From Epiperipatus broadwayi (taxonomy: Eukaryota > Onychophora > Udeonychophora > Euonychophora > Peripatidae): DNA of 64,000 bases. The notes below the pieces were generated by a model. The model searched no databases. It saw nothing but the letters and a program-made list of their open reading frames with translations, and was not told where the DNA came from. Shown in pieces: positions 50,176 to 62,163 of this stretch. The position numbers were made by a program, and so were the translations under genes. How positions within the stretch are numbered: position 1 is the stretch's first letter; each line of letters begins with the position of its first letter. The DNA lies in assembly GCA_028023455.1 (NCBI GenBank), contig JAQFVV010000142.1:1973240-2037239 (forward strand), read 5' to 3'.

Positions 50176-51200
50176 TCAAATTATTTTTAAGTGGATTTAA
50201 ATTTTTTCTGTAATTAATTTTGTATATATTCTTAAATTATATAGGTATAAATATTCAGCATTATAAACAGTAGTTAAAAAAATAACCAAAAGACAATAGA
50301 AATCTAAAAAAGAAAAAGAAAATGCTAAAGCAGTGGAACGCAAGGTATTCAATTGTTCTGTAAAACCTTTTAGCGATTTTTACAATATACACCGCTTTGA
50401 AATTTAAGTTAATTAAATTTAATTTTAAAATGAATTTTAGATCGAATCTTAATTAAACAAGTCATTTCTTTATAGAAATTATTGTTGTTGTTGTTATTTT
50501 AAAAAAACATTCTATAGGCAATTATCATTCAAACATAATTATGTTACAAAAATGGCAAGATATGAACTTTATTACATGATCATGTGATAATTTGTAAAAC
50601 TCCTTTTCTTTTAAAGGAAATTAGACTAAGTTTCTGAGCATATTGTCTTTGCTCAGAAACCCTGTTAGTCAAGTTAGATACTCATCCATTCTTGAAACCA
50701 CTACATCCCCAATAAATTCATCTATCTTTTATTCCTTTTTACCAGCTCATTTTTCCACTCTAAATTTTTTTTCTTCTCATATCGCACTTTAATAGAAGCT
50801 GTTTCCTTCATCAATAAATTTTATCTTATATTTGTCAATTTCACCAGTTTTGCTATAAAGACTTCATTATTATACTGCACTTCTAATTCAAGCTAGTGAA
50901 GCTATATTTTAATTATGTTTTATTCTGGCTTAGTGCTTTTGAGGTATATTTGTTCCCATATTCATAGCCTGGGGCATTCTCAATTTTGTGTTATTGTTAG
51001 TCTAGGCAAATATATGCGAATTAATCAATGAGTCCATTTTTTTGGAAATTGAGAAGCATGAACTTCATCTATTGATGGCCTTTGGGTCATTTGCAATAAA
51101 ATATGCCTCTTTCATTTTGTGTTTGGCATCATTTTTTTCCAAGCACATGATTTCAGTTGGTGGGTTTAAAATTGTGATTCTTTTTGGTATTCTAGTAATA
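50176..51200. other. Intergenic, small hairpin
   Basis: An 11-bp perfect inverted repeat, GTTTCTGAGCA/TGCTCAGAAAC, lies at 50630-50640 and 50650-50660. Nothing else was recognised. Confidence 0.6.
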
Positions 51201-51397
51201 TGGAACTGCCTGTCCATTTATCTAAAATCTATAAATCTACCTATTTGTTCATCTGTCAATATGTTATCCAGCCATCTACATCTAATCCATTCATTCATTT
51301 ATTTATCTATTTATCATTTCATCTGTCCATTAACCTGTCTATCTATCTCTACATTTCACTTTTTATCTGTCTACATATTCATTCATTCATCTATCTG

Positions 51398-51430
<33 letters not shown>

Positions 51431-52140
51431 TTGTACATCCATTCTTATATATCATCCATCCGCATTTGTTTGTCTGTTTTTCTATCTACTTATCTCACTA
51501 TCCAGATATTTATCTATTTATCTGTATTTAATTATGTGACTTTTTGTTTATCCACCCATTGATTTATCTATCCAATTTTTCATTTACTTGCAATATATCT
51601 CTATATTTTCTGCCTATGCATCTATTTATATATTTATCCATTCATCTATATAATTATCTATCTATCTACTATTCATTCAACTATTAGTTATATATATACC
51701 TACATACCTATTTACTTATCTGTCTATCTACCTATTTATTTATCTGTATGTATATTTGTTTATTTATCTATTCATTGATATCAATCTATCCAGCCATCTA
51801 TCTTTCCATCAATAGATGGATATCTAATAGATGAATAAATGGATGGATAGATAGATAGCTAAATGGATGATAATACATAGATAGAAAAATAAATAGATAG
51901 AATAAATGGATGGGTAGGTAGGTACATAGATGAATGAATGGATGAATATAAAGTTAAAAAGATAGACATATAGATAGATAGTTTGATAGACAGATCTATA
52001 GATTGAAAATAGAAAGCTGGTTAGATAGCAAAATAAATAGCTGGATGTATAGATTCATAGATGATTTGATAAATAAATAGGCAAATACATAGAAAGGCAA
52101 ACAGATAGGTAAATAAATGAACGGGATGAATAAATTGACA
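51200..52140. repeat. Strand-switching (TCTA)n/(TAGA)n tetranucleotide tract
   Basis: From 51200 to about 51810 the plus strand is an imperfect CTAT/CATC tract. From about 51811 to 52140 it is the complementary type (GATA/GATG). The centre near 51811 reads CCATCAATAGATGG. The longest pure stretch is at about 51393-51430. The frames through it are artefacts of the low-complexity repeat. Homology between the arms makes a long imperfect palindrome. Confidence 0.85.
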
Positions 52141-53312
52141 TATTTAAAAAATCTATTAGAAAATCTAAACTTTGTGGTTTGACAAAATGCTCTTATGGCA
52201 AAACGCGCTTTAATTTTTATTTTTTACCACTTTCATTTTCACGACACTAGCGCAAAACATTTTTTTCCTCACTCTAATGTCATGATGTCACAAGGTTGAA
52301 TGAATTCCTGGCAATGTTTTTTCTCCTTTTTATTCTAGAATATGGGGGCATCTGTAATACAGTATTTTTATTTTTTTAGTAGTATCAGCAGCCTAATGTT
52401 TCTCACGTAATTATTTTTCTGTATAAGCAGATATATATACTTTAGATAAAATTTTAAATTTGTTTTTAGTTTTAATATTTGAGTTAAACTCAAAATATTT
52501 TGCATGTGTGCGTGTATTATGCCACTATTCTTAGATTGGTTTATTTATATATTCTGCCACCATACTTTGTATTTTGTCATGTACATTCATGTAAAAAAAA
52601 ATTAATCTTTTATTTGCTAATTGTAAAATTAATTTTAATCTTTGCTAAACTCTAAATGCTTTTTTTCATGTATTATACTGATTCTTGAATATTAGTTTTC
52701 TTATGAATCTGCTACTTATACATTGCATTCCACAATCATACTTTCATTTGAAATTTGATTGAATATTTTATAATTCCTTGTACAAATTCTGATAAAATTT
52801 GAAATGTATTTTTCTTATCAGACAAAAAATGTGGAATGATAAAATATCTAAAATTGTTTTCATTTCTTTATTTAAAAATGGTAAATATTGTTGTTTTTTT
52901 AAGCTTCCGACAAAATTTGGCATTTTTTATTTACCCTGGACAAAATATCCTGAACACTTTACATAAATTTTGATAAAATATCTCAAGTTCTTTATTGCTT
53001 GTTTATGTCAACAGTAGTTCAATAAATTTCCCTAGAGCCATATATTATTCTAAACTATCTATTATATTGTCAGAAATTTTTATATTTAGTCTATGAATAA
53101 ATAACATTACTGAAATAGACTATTATTTATTCATATTTAGGAAGAATTGTTTACCACGTTAATTGCATATACATTCAGTTATACTAATGTAATAATAATA
53201 TATAAATGCTTATTATATATTCTAACCTTTTGATCAGTTATCCATGGTAAGAATGGAATATAAAATGTAAATTATAGTTCCAAAATTTCAAATTTCAAAT
53301 TAAGATAATAGT
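52141..53312. other. AT-rich intergenic DNA
   Basis: There is no recognised gene or repeat. A run of TTTTT/ATTTT-rich sequence fills the stretch up to the left target duplication of the RTE. Confidence 0.55.
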
Positions 53313-53322
53313 AATGTTATAA

Positions 53323-56300
53323 GGCTGCAGAAAGGAGTTTGCTATTAACTGAAAGGAGACCCTTTGATTCCTCTTGGAGGCCTTAAAGGAACCGAGCAGG
53401 GCAAATTCCTAATGTCCACTCCATACATTCTTGTCGTTGCAGCTGTTACTACTATATGTTTATTCATATAGTATACGAACATGGATGGGCTGCTCACCAA
53501 CACGCATTAGCCAGCGTGGTGAGTTTATTGGCTTTTTACCTCTGAGTTTAAGATCAAGAAACACCATGGTCTTTCTTCTCAGTGCCTGATAAGGCAGAAT
53601 GAATGTTTGTGTAAATGATAAAGATTTTTCCCAATTATACAATTATGACAGACAAAAATAAAGCATGGCCCTTAATCCCAGGAGGCTGTAAAATCACCAA
53701 CCAAGGCAGCGGTTGGTGGCCGAAGGCAGAGGGTGCTAAGAATATCCTGGAGGCGGACCCAGGCTGCCATTTGATGACGACTTTTTATTTAGGTACTTAC
53801 AACTGCAGATCACTTTCAAGTGAAGGAAGATTGCAAGAATTAGAAGAAGAACTCTCTTATATTAAATGGGATATTATTGGACTTTGTGAAGTTAGAAGAA
53901 AAGGTGAAGAGACAATTGATTTAAAAAGTGGACATATGCTCTATTATAAAGGCACAAATATTGGAAATACAAGTGGAGTAGGATTCATTATAAATAAAAA
54001 GTGGAAGAACAATATTGTGGAGATTGATGGTGTATCAGACAGAGTGGCAAGATTAGTTATACAACTTAATAGCAGATATCAAATGCAGATAATTCAGGTT
54101 TATGCCCCAACAAGTTCTCACAGTGATGAAGTAGTAGAAGGTTTTTATATGGATGTACAAAAGGCTTTTGATCAGAGTAAACAACATTTTAAAATTGTTA
54201 TGGGAGATTTTAATGCTAGAATTGGTAAACAAATGAAAGATGAAAGTGTTGTAGGTAATTTTGGTTATGGTAGTAGAAATGAGAGAGGACATAGACTTGT
54301 GGAGTTTGCAGAGAAGGAAAAACTTTATATTATGAATTCTTTTTTTGAGAAAAATGTTAGAAGGAAATGGACATGGAAGCATCCAAATGAAGGTACAGCA
54401 GAATTGGATTATATTTTGACTAACAGGAAATACATATTTCAAGATTGTAATGTTCTTAATAAATTTAACACAGGAAGTGATCATCGATTAGTAAGGGGTA
54501 AGATACATGTTAATGTAAAACTAGAGAGACAAAAATTATTAAGAAAAACTATATTTACAGTTGATATTCCTAATCTTCAGAAACATTCTAATGAATTTAA
54601 ATTAGAACTTACAAATCGGTTTCAAGTATTAGTAGATTTTGAACATGATTCAGATTTGAATGAAATTAATATGAAAATAACTGATACACTTTTAAAAACT
54701 GCAACAAAGATAGCTGGTAGAAAAAAGCAGCAATTGACTAATAAAATTTCTACTGAGACTAGAGAACTTATGAAGAAAAGAAGGAATATGAAGATATACA
54801 AGAATGATGCATTAAAAAGAATTGAATATCTCAAATTTTGTAAAATGGTGCAGAAAAGAGTTGAAAATGATATAAGAAAGTATAACTGTGAACTAGCAAG
54901 AAAAGCTATAGAAGAAAATAAAAGTCTTAAGAATGTAAAACAACATTTTGGTATTGGTAGGAAATTTATATCTGCAATAAGGAAAAAAGATGGAATTATT
55001 ACTAAAAAGAGGGATGACATTATGAAATTGGTAGAAGATTTTTATCAAGAATTATATAGTAATAAAGAACAAGTACCTCTTACATCTATTACATCTTCCG
55101 AATTGCCCAGAATTTTAAATGAAGAAGTGAGAAATGCAATTAAATGTATGAAAAAAGGAAAGGCTCCAGGTAATGATGGAATTATAATTGATATATTAAA
55201 AGAAGCAGGTGAAGAAACAGAAAAAATATTAGCAAAGTTATATACCAAATGTCTAAATGATAAAGATGTACCAGATGATTGGAAGAATGCAGTAATAATA
55301 TTAATATTTTAAAAAGGTGATAAAGAAGATATTAGAAATTACAGACCTATCAGCCTTTTATCAGTTTTATATAAAATTTTTACCAAGATAATTACAACTC
55401 GTCTACAGAGAACCTTGGATTTTCACCAACCAAGAGAACAAGCTGGATTTAAAAGTGGTTTTAGTACAGTAGATCATATTCAAGTATTGAGAGAAGTTAT
55501 AGAAAGGACAAATGAATATGAGTTGTCATTATGTTTTGGATTTGTAGATTATGAAAAGGCATTTGATTCTATAAACATTTCTTCAGTGATTAAAGCATTG
55601 GATCATCAAGGTATAGATCCAGGATATTGTCATATTTTAAATAATATTTATAAAAATGCAACAGCAACAATTAGATTACATAATGATACTGGGAAAGTCA
55701 ACATTGAGAAAGGTGTAAGACAAGGTGACTCCATATCTCCAAAACTTTTTACAGCAGTGCTGCAAGAAGTATTTTGTGGATTAAAATGGGAAACTAAAGG
55801 AGTGAAAGTAAATGGAGATTATTTAAGTCATTTAGATTTTGCAGATGATGTAGTTGTTTTTGAAAATAATGCTTCGGAGCTGCAGGAAATGTTGCAGGAG
55901 TTATCAGATGAAAGTAGGAAAGTAGGACTAAAGATAAATGTTAAAAAGACTAAAGTAATGTTTAATCGATTTGTTCAAAATATGAAAATAAAGATTGATT
56001 ATGATGAATTAGAAGAAGTTAAGAGTTACAAATACCTTGGTCAGATTATTAATACAGATGGAAACATAATGGAGGAAATTAATCATAGAATTAAACTTGG
56101 TTGGAGTGCTTTTGGTAGAAATAACTTGATATTAAAAGGAAATATGCCTATGTGTTTGAAAAGAAAGGTTTTTAACAAATGTGTTTTACCAGTTCTTACT
56201 TATGGATCTGAGACTTGGACACTTAATAGAAGATCAATACAGAGACTTCAGACCACTCAAAGAAGTATGGAGAGATGTATGTTGGGAGTAACAAGAAGAG

Positions 56301-56619
56301 ATCGAAAACGCAATGTATGGGTAAGAGAACAAACAGGTGTTACTGACCTCATTGAAAAAATTAAAAGATTGAAGTGGAGTTGGGCTGGACATATTGCTAG
56401 AAGAGATGATAATAGATGGACAATTGAAATTTTAAGCTGGATTCTAAGAGATTGTAAAAGACCCAGAAGGAGACCACATGTAAGATGGATGGATGAAATA
56501 AGAAAATGTGTAGGGGTGATGTGGAGAAGAGAAGCTAAAGATCGGAGAAGATGGATTAAACTTGGAGAGACCTTCATCCTGCAGTGGATTGATAATGGTT
56601 GATAATGATGATGATGATG
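53323..56619 (+). mobile_element. Full-length RTE-clade LINE, 3.3 kb
   Basis: The element is flanked by an identical 10-bp AATGTTATAA at 53313-53322 and 56620-56629. It has a GC-richer 5' leader (53323-53614), one EN-RT gene and a 3' end of (GAT)n, the short microsatellite tail typical of the RTE clade, with no poly-A. The length of 3297 bp matches full-length RTE elements. Two truncated relatives lie at 3676-3926 and 24039-25345, showing a family active over time. Apart from one in-frame stop the coding region is open, so this copy is young. Confidence 0.92.
53615..56602 (+). pseudogene. RTE endonuclease-reverse transcriptase, one stop
   Basis: The frame spans 995 codons and is broken only by a TAA at 55310-55312 (codon 566). 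Residues about 58-290 form an EEP endonuclease: YNCRSL, GLCEVRR, QVYAPTSS, MGDFNAR and GSDHR with the catalytic His. The RT follows, with KAPGNDGI, NYRPISLL just past the stop, QAGFKSGFST, FVDYEKAFDSI near residue 642, GVRQGDSISP and FADDVVVF near residue 742, so both catalytic aspartates of FADD are present. The C-terminal part has YLGQIINTDG, LTYGSETWTL and a basic RW..HIARR region characteristic of RTE/craniofacial-development-protein-2-like annotations. The protein nicks target DNA and primes cDNA synthesis. The stop sits between fingers blocks and would abolish RT. The ATG at 53615 is the first in the frame; an internal ATG at codon 54 directly precedes the EEP domain and may be the real start. 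Confidence 0.9.
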
Positions 56620-56629
56620 AATGTTATAA

Positions 56630-58025
56630 ACTTGGGTATAACAGTAATAAATGATTTAATATATAAAATTTAAAAAGAGAATTCTGTAGAAATTTAATAA
56701 TTGTTATTTATAATAATTTCTAATATAATCTACTATATAATCTTAATATGATATTTGTCCATAAATAAACATTGCTACTTATAAATTTGACTTTAATTTA
56801 TTTTCATGCAATGTTCCTTTAAAAGCATATTTGAAATTGCAATCACAAGAATTTATTTTAAATTATTGTAATTGTAATATCTGGTAAACAAAAATATTTA
56901 TTCTTAAACTTTGTATTTAAATTCAATTAATGATATCATTTTTTAAAAAGATGATCAGAATTAAAACTTGGTCTTAAAGTAATGATTTAAATTAATTTCA
57001 TTTATAAAATATTTGTTAACTTCAGTTATTTTCAAATAAAAACAGAAAAATCTTTAAGTTAAAAATTGTACATGTTGATTTGAAAGATTGACCAATGAGA
57101 GTCAATGAAATAGTTTGCTGAAGTCAATTATCCCAGGGTTTTTAAAAGGAAAAATAACACAACAGATGATCTGAAAAAGTAAAAAAGATTCAAGAAGTAT
57201 TAAAAAAATAGATAGCAGTCTCAATTTATTTTTCTCTATAAAAATCATAAAATTTAAATTATTTTACAGTTTTAATCAGTAAAATTGTATTAAAAAAAGC
57301 TCTTTAAAGATATATAATATAAAGTAATTACCAACACCATGAAATAAAAAATTAATTTTCATTGTAACCTAAAGTGCCAATCCAGATTGTCTATATATAG
57401 CAGAATAATATCCAAGAAGTTTGAAAAGTTAATTGTTATTTTAATCTTACCAAGGATAACCATGAAAAAAGAAAAACAGCTACAGTGCTTCAAAAAGAAA
57501 CAGGACTGCAACCACATAAGAAAGCATTCACTTGTCTAGATTGAGTTAGGTGTTTTTATTAATTATAAATTAAAAAGGAGAAGGCAACAAAGTTTCTTAG
57601 AAAGAAAATTTTAAAAGCTTATAAAATTACTTGGTCAAATGTTAAAAAAAATAATAATTAATTGATCAAGAATGATAATATAATAGATGTTTAAAAAACA
57701 ATTTACAAAATTTAGAAGAAAATATCAAGCTTATAATTAAGAATGGAAAAAAATTGAAGTAAGATTTCTTATATTCAATGAGGAAATAACTTTTATTGTA
57801 GTACTTTAAGAACAGAACACTATACTTGGAAGAATAAGTTAAAAGTCTGTGTAAACTTTTAATAGGAAATGATAGTCACAAAAATGACATACTTGGAGCC
57901 AGACAATTAAACAAATTTATCAGAAATATGTTTAAATTTTTACCAGTCTAATAAGTAATCAGAGAAAGAAAGAAATGCAGAAGTAAACCTATGGAAATTT
58001 TACTTAAACCTGTTTTAAAGTGTGC
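56630..58025. other. AT-rich intergenic DNA
   Basis: No gene, RNA or known repeat family was recognised here. Confidence 0.55.

Positions 58026-58097
<72 letters not shown>
58026..58097. repeat. (AAT)24 microsatellite
   Basis: About 24 perfect AAT units. The 91-codon frame through it is poly-Ile plus flanking AT-rich sequence and is not a gene. Confidence 0.95.
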
Positions 58098-58098
<1 letters not shown>

Positions 58099-58857
58099 TG
58101 TAAAGATGTATTAAGAAGATATATGAAATGCTTTCATAGTGTATTTTCTTTAAGAGCAGGAAGTCAGGACTTTTGTCCCATTAAATGTGCTTGTGTGTCT
58201 AATGTGTTATTTATTATGCATGTATTTTATCAATCCAAAGAGAGGAGAAATGCAAATGCAATATAAATAGTAAAAGTCTGCAGAGTGACCATAGTAATAT
58301 TAACTAAAAATTTGTGAAATGGGTTTTTAAAAAAACAAAAAGAAAAGGAGTTTAATTGTTAAATTTATTAGTAATATGCTTGTTTGATATGAAATATACA
58401 TATAATGTGTTTTTCATAATATTAATTTAAAGAATTGATATATGCAATTTAGTACATAATGTTAAAAGTATTATTATTTTTTAATTATAATATTATATTA
58501 TATTAATTATTCTTCATGTTAAAAAAAGTATGCTTAAATATAGGAAGAGAGTACCTATGAGTTATAATATAAAAGTGGGTGTGAGTGGAATATAGGGTTA
58601 AAACTATATATTTTGAGCCAGTATAAATTTTTAGAGAATTAAGTGTGATAAAATATGTTAAAAGGTCTTTCAAATTTATTATTGTTAAAACGTAATTAAC
58701 AAAGAGGAACAAATGAGTGATCATAAATAAAATCTGATAGGATTCTTGGAAAAGAATAATAAACATATTATAAAATGTAATATTTATATGAGCAAGAAAG
58801 AGTGAATGTTAATGTAAGACAATATCATGATCTCATTTGTTAGGAAAAAAAATACCT
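58098..58857. other. Intergenic between AAT repeats
   Basis: A slightly GC-richer spot lies at about 58135-58260 with no recognisable domain. The remainder is AT-rich. Confidence 0.5.
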
Positions 58858-59873
<1,016 letters not shown>

Positions 59874-59877
59874 TCAA

Positions 59878-59970
59878 GCATTGGTAGCCTAGTGGTTAGC
59901 ATAGATGCCTTCCAAGCAGCTTGTCCCAGGTTTGCTTCCCAGTCAATGCATTTGACATATGAAAAAAAAT
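59878..59970 (+). mobile_element. tRNA-Gly(UCC)-like SINE copy
   Basis: The copy begins GCATTGGTAGCCTAGTGGTTA after the shared GTCAA. It has anticodon-loop sequence CCTTCCAAG (UCC), TTTGCTTCCCAGTCAATGCA and the family tail TTTGACATATG followed by eight A. Changes such as GATGCC for GCTGCC disrupt the anticodon stem, so it is a decayed SINE. Confidence 0.8.
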
Positions 59971-61830
59971 CCTAACTTTATTATTCATTTTAAGTACATC
60001 ATAAATATTGTCTTTTATTTTTTATATTTACCACATCACAATAACTTTGTTAATAAAATGGAAGAGTAATATTTTAAATGAACATTATATATAAAATATA
60101 GTTTAACTAAGATGATCAATATATTGGGAGTTACAAAATATCAGGTCCCAGATAACTCATGAATGATGCAAATATATCAGATTTGTATGAAAGCATACAT
60201 AATAAAATAATAAATTTATAATTTCAAAAGAACTAGAAGACAAACTCAGGGAAGGGTTAATGGTATATAATAACCATTATGTACTTGTAAAAGTGTAAAT
60301 AATTTATTATCAGTGTATAAACAGTTTTCATGCTTATTTTTTTTTTGTTAATGAAGTATTTAACCTAATGTTCATGTTTTTGTTGTTTATTAGTTTTATT
60401 TATAATGTTCATGTTTTTGTTGTTTATTAGTTTTATTGTAAATAAACGACCATTTTGATTTAATCTTTGTGGTATTAATTTTATTGAGTCTGAGAGTCAT
60501 TTCCATCACAATGTCATATCAATAAAGCACATTATCTATATAAAATTATACATACCAAATTATGATTTCATGCTTCATTTAGAAGCTATGGTTAAGAATT
60601 TATAATTAATACGTTAATTATCAATGGCTTTAAATTATAACTATATTAAAGAAAGCTTATGCTACTTCATATTTTTATTAGATGCAAAAGAATTTTGAAG
60701 AGCCATATGAAAAATATTATTAAATATTACAAAATGGAGAGCTTATAATAGAAATTAGCATAATTTTTGAGAGTCACCTTCTAATTTTGTAATTTAAGTT
60801 GAAATATATGTTATATTATAATTTAAAAGTATTATACAATTTCACAATACAAATTACTAGCCAAATATATTTTAAGATTTGTAATTCTGAAGGAGTTAAT
60901 TACAGTAGGTGAATGCTAAATAATTAAAAGATGTATTTCATTGAATTAGACTTGGTAAATAATAATGATATGATGAAGCTTTGATTATAAGAAAATAAGT
61001 ATTCTAGAGTAATTATTGTTAACATACATATGAGAATAAATCTTAGGAAAAGTAGATAAATTATTTATGGTAAGGTAATGAATAGATAATGAGTGTTAAT
61101 TTCCATGTCTTATTATTATAGTTAGATTAAGTTTCCAATAGGAGGTTAATCAAGGTTAGTAACAGTATGTTTTTATTAAATGGTTGGATCCCAGTAAAAT
61201 CTCTCTTGCAATTCAATTATTTAATTATCAATTTAAATGTTATATTGGATTTTAGAATAGAATACTTATGATCCCTGAGATAGTGGTAGGATAGCATCAA
61301 TTATTTTAAGTTAATGTAATTTGGTTAATGTTTTTATTTTTAGGATTCTTAAATTGTAAAAGAGTAATTATTTCATTATTTAAATGAAATCTTATGTTAG
61401 TCATTGGTTGTTGTGGGAGTTTTCCTAATGATTATAATAGGATAGTAGCAGGAGAATTGTCACAATAGCATTCACATTGTGGAGTGTATTTTATATACTT
61501 CTCAATGTTAAAATCATCTTGTAATTGTCCCTAAAGTCTATCTTATGTTTTAATATTTAGCAAGTTTCAAGCCCCATAAAGAGTCTTATACATTATTGTT
61601 GTTATAGTTGATGGTTTATTATTAAGCTGGTATAGTAGAGGTACAAAAAAAAGGTCGGGTAAGGCAGAGAGGTGTGTCGGAAGAACTGGAAGGGAACGTT
61701 ACAATATATATATAAAAATTATAGCTAAGAATAAGACTCTTTATCATAAGTAATAATTGATATATATATATCAAAAGATAAAGTTATCTTTGTTTATATA
61801 AATATAAATTTTTTGATTTCCATTCTTTTC
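59971..61830. other. AT-rich intergenic DNA
   Basis: A 37-bp unit is duplicated at about 60368-60441 (ATGTTCATGTTTTTGTTG twice). A GC-richer scrap at about 61645-61700 ends AACGTTACA before (TA)n, recalling the ends of the LTRs at 10489, but nothing further upstream matches. No gene was seen. Confidence 0.5.
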
Positions 61831-61831
61831 T

Positions 61832-61880
<49 letters not shown>
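61831..61880. repeat. (CA)n(TA)n microsatellite
   Basis: About 14 CA units run into about 11 TA units, immediately next to the hairpin element that follows. Confidence 0.95.
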
Positions 61881-62163
61881 ATTCAAACAAATATATTTAA
61901 CACAGTATTCAAAATTAAATAATATATTCTTTACCAGAAGTACTTTCAATTGTTTCACTGACAATCTTTATCAACTGTTAATACAAACGTACAAAAAATA
62001 AAAACTTCCATTACCCATCATTCAATCTATTCAAATTTCCCACAATTTTGTACGTTTGTATTAACAGTTGATAAAGATTGTCAGTGAAGCAATTGAAAGT
62101 ACTTCTGGTAAAGAATATATTATTTAATTTTGAATACTGTGTTAAATATATTTGTTTGAATTA
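61879..62163. mobile_element. Near-perfect hairpin MITE, 118-bp arms
   Basis: Arms 61879-61996 and 62046-62163 are reverse complements over 118 bases with one mismatch seen (GTTTCACTGAC versus GTCAGTGAAGC). They are separated by 49 bases. The outer ends read TAATTCAAACAAATATATT, and the inner ends ACGTACAAAA. It sits in a TA-rich tract, and TA may be the target. No coding capacity. The near identity of the arms implies very recent insertion, or ongoing arm correction. Confidence 0.88.

Noticed and set aside
51042-51562. 165- and 120-codon frames rich in Leu/Ser/Tyr/Ile
   Set aside because: They are produced by the CTAT/CATC tetranucleotide repeat and lack any domain.
54053-55248. Minus-strand frames opposite the RTE gene
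   Set aside because: They are shadows of the plus-strand EN-RT frame, which has all catalytic motifs.
61645-61705. GC-richer scrap ending AACGTTACA before (TA)n, as a possible third LTR
   Set aside because: Only the last few bases resemble the LTR ends and no start TGTAAC with matching sequence was found upstream.
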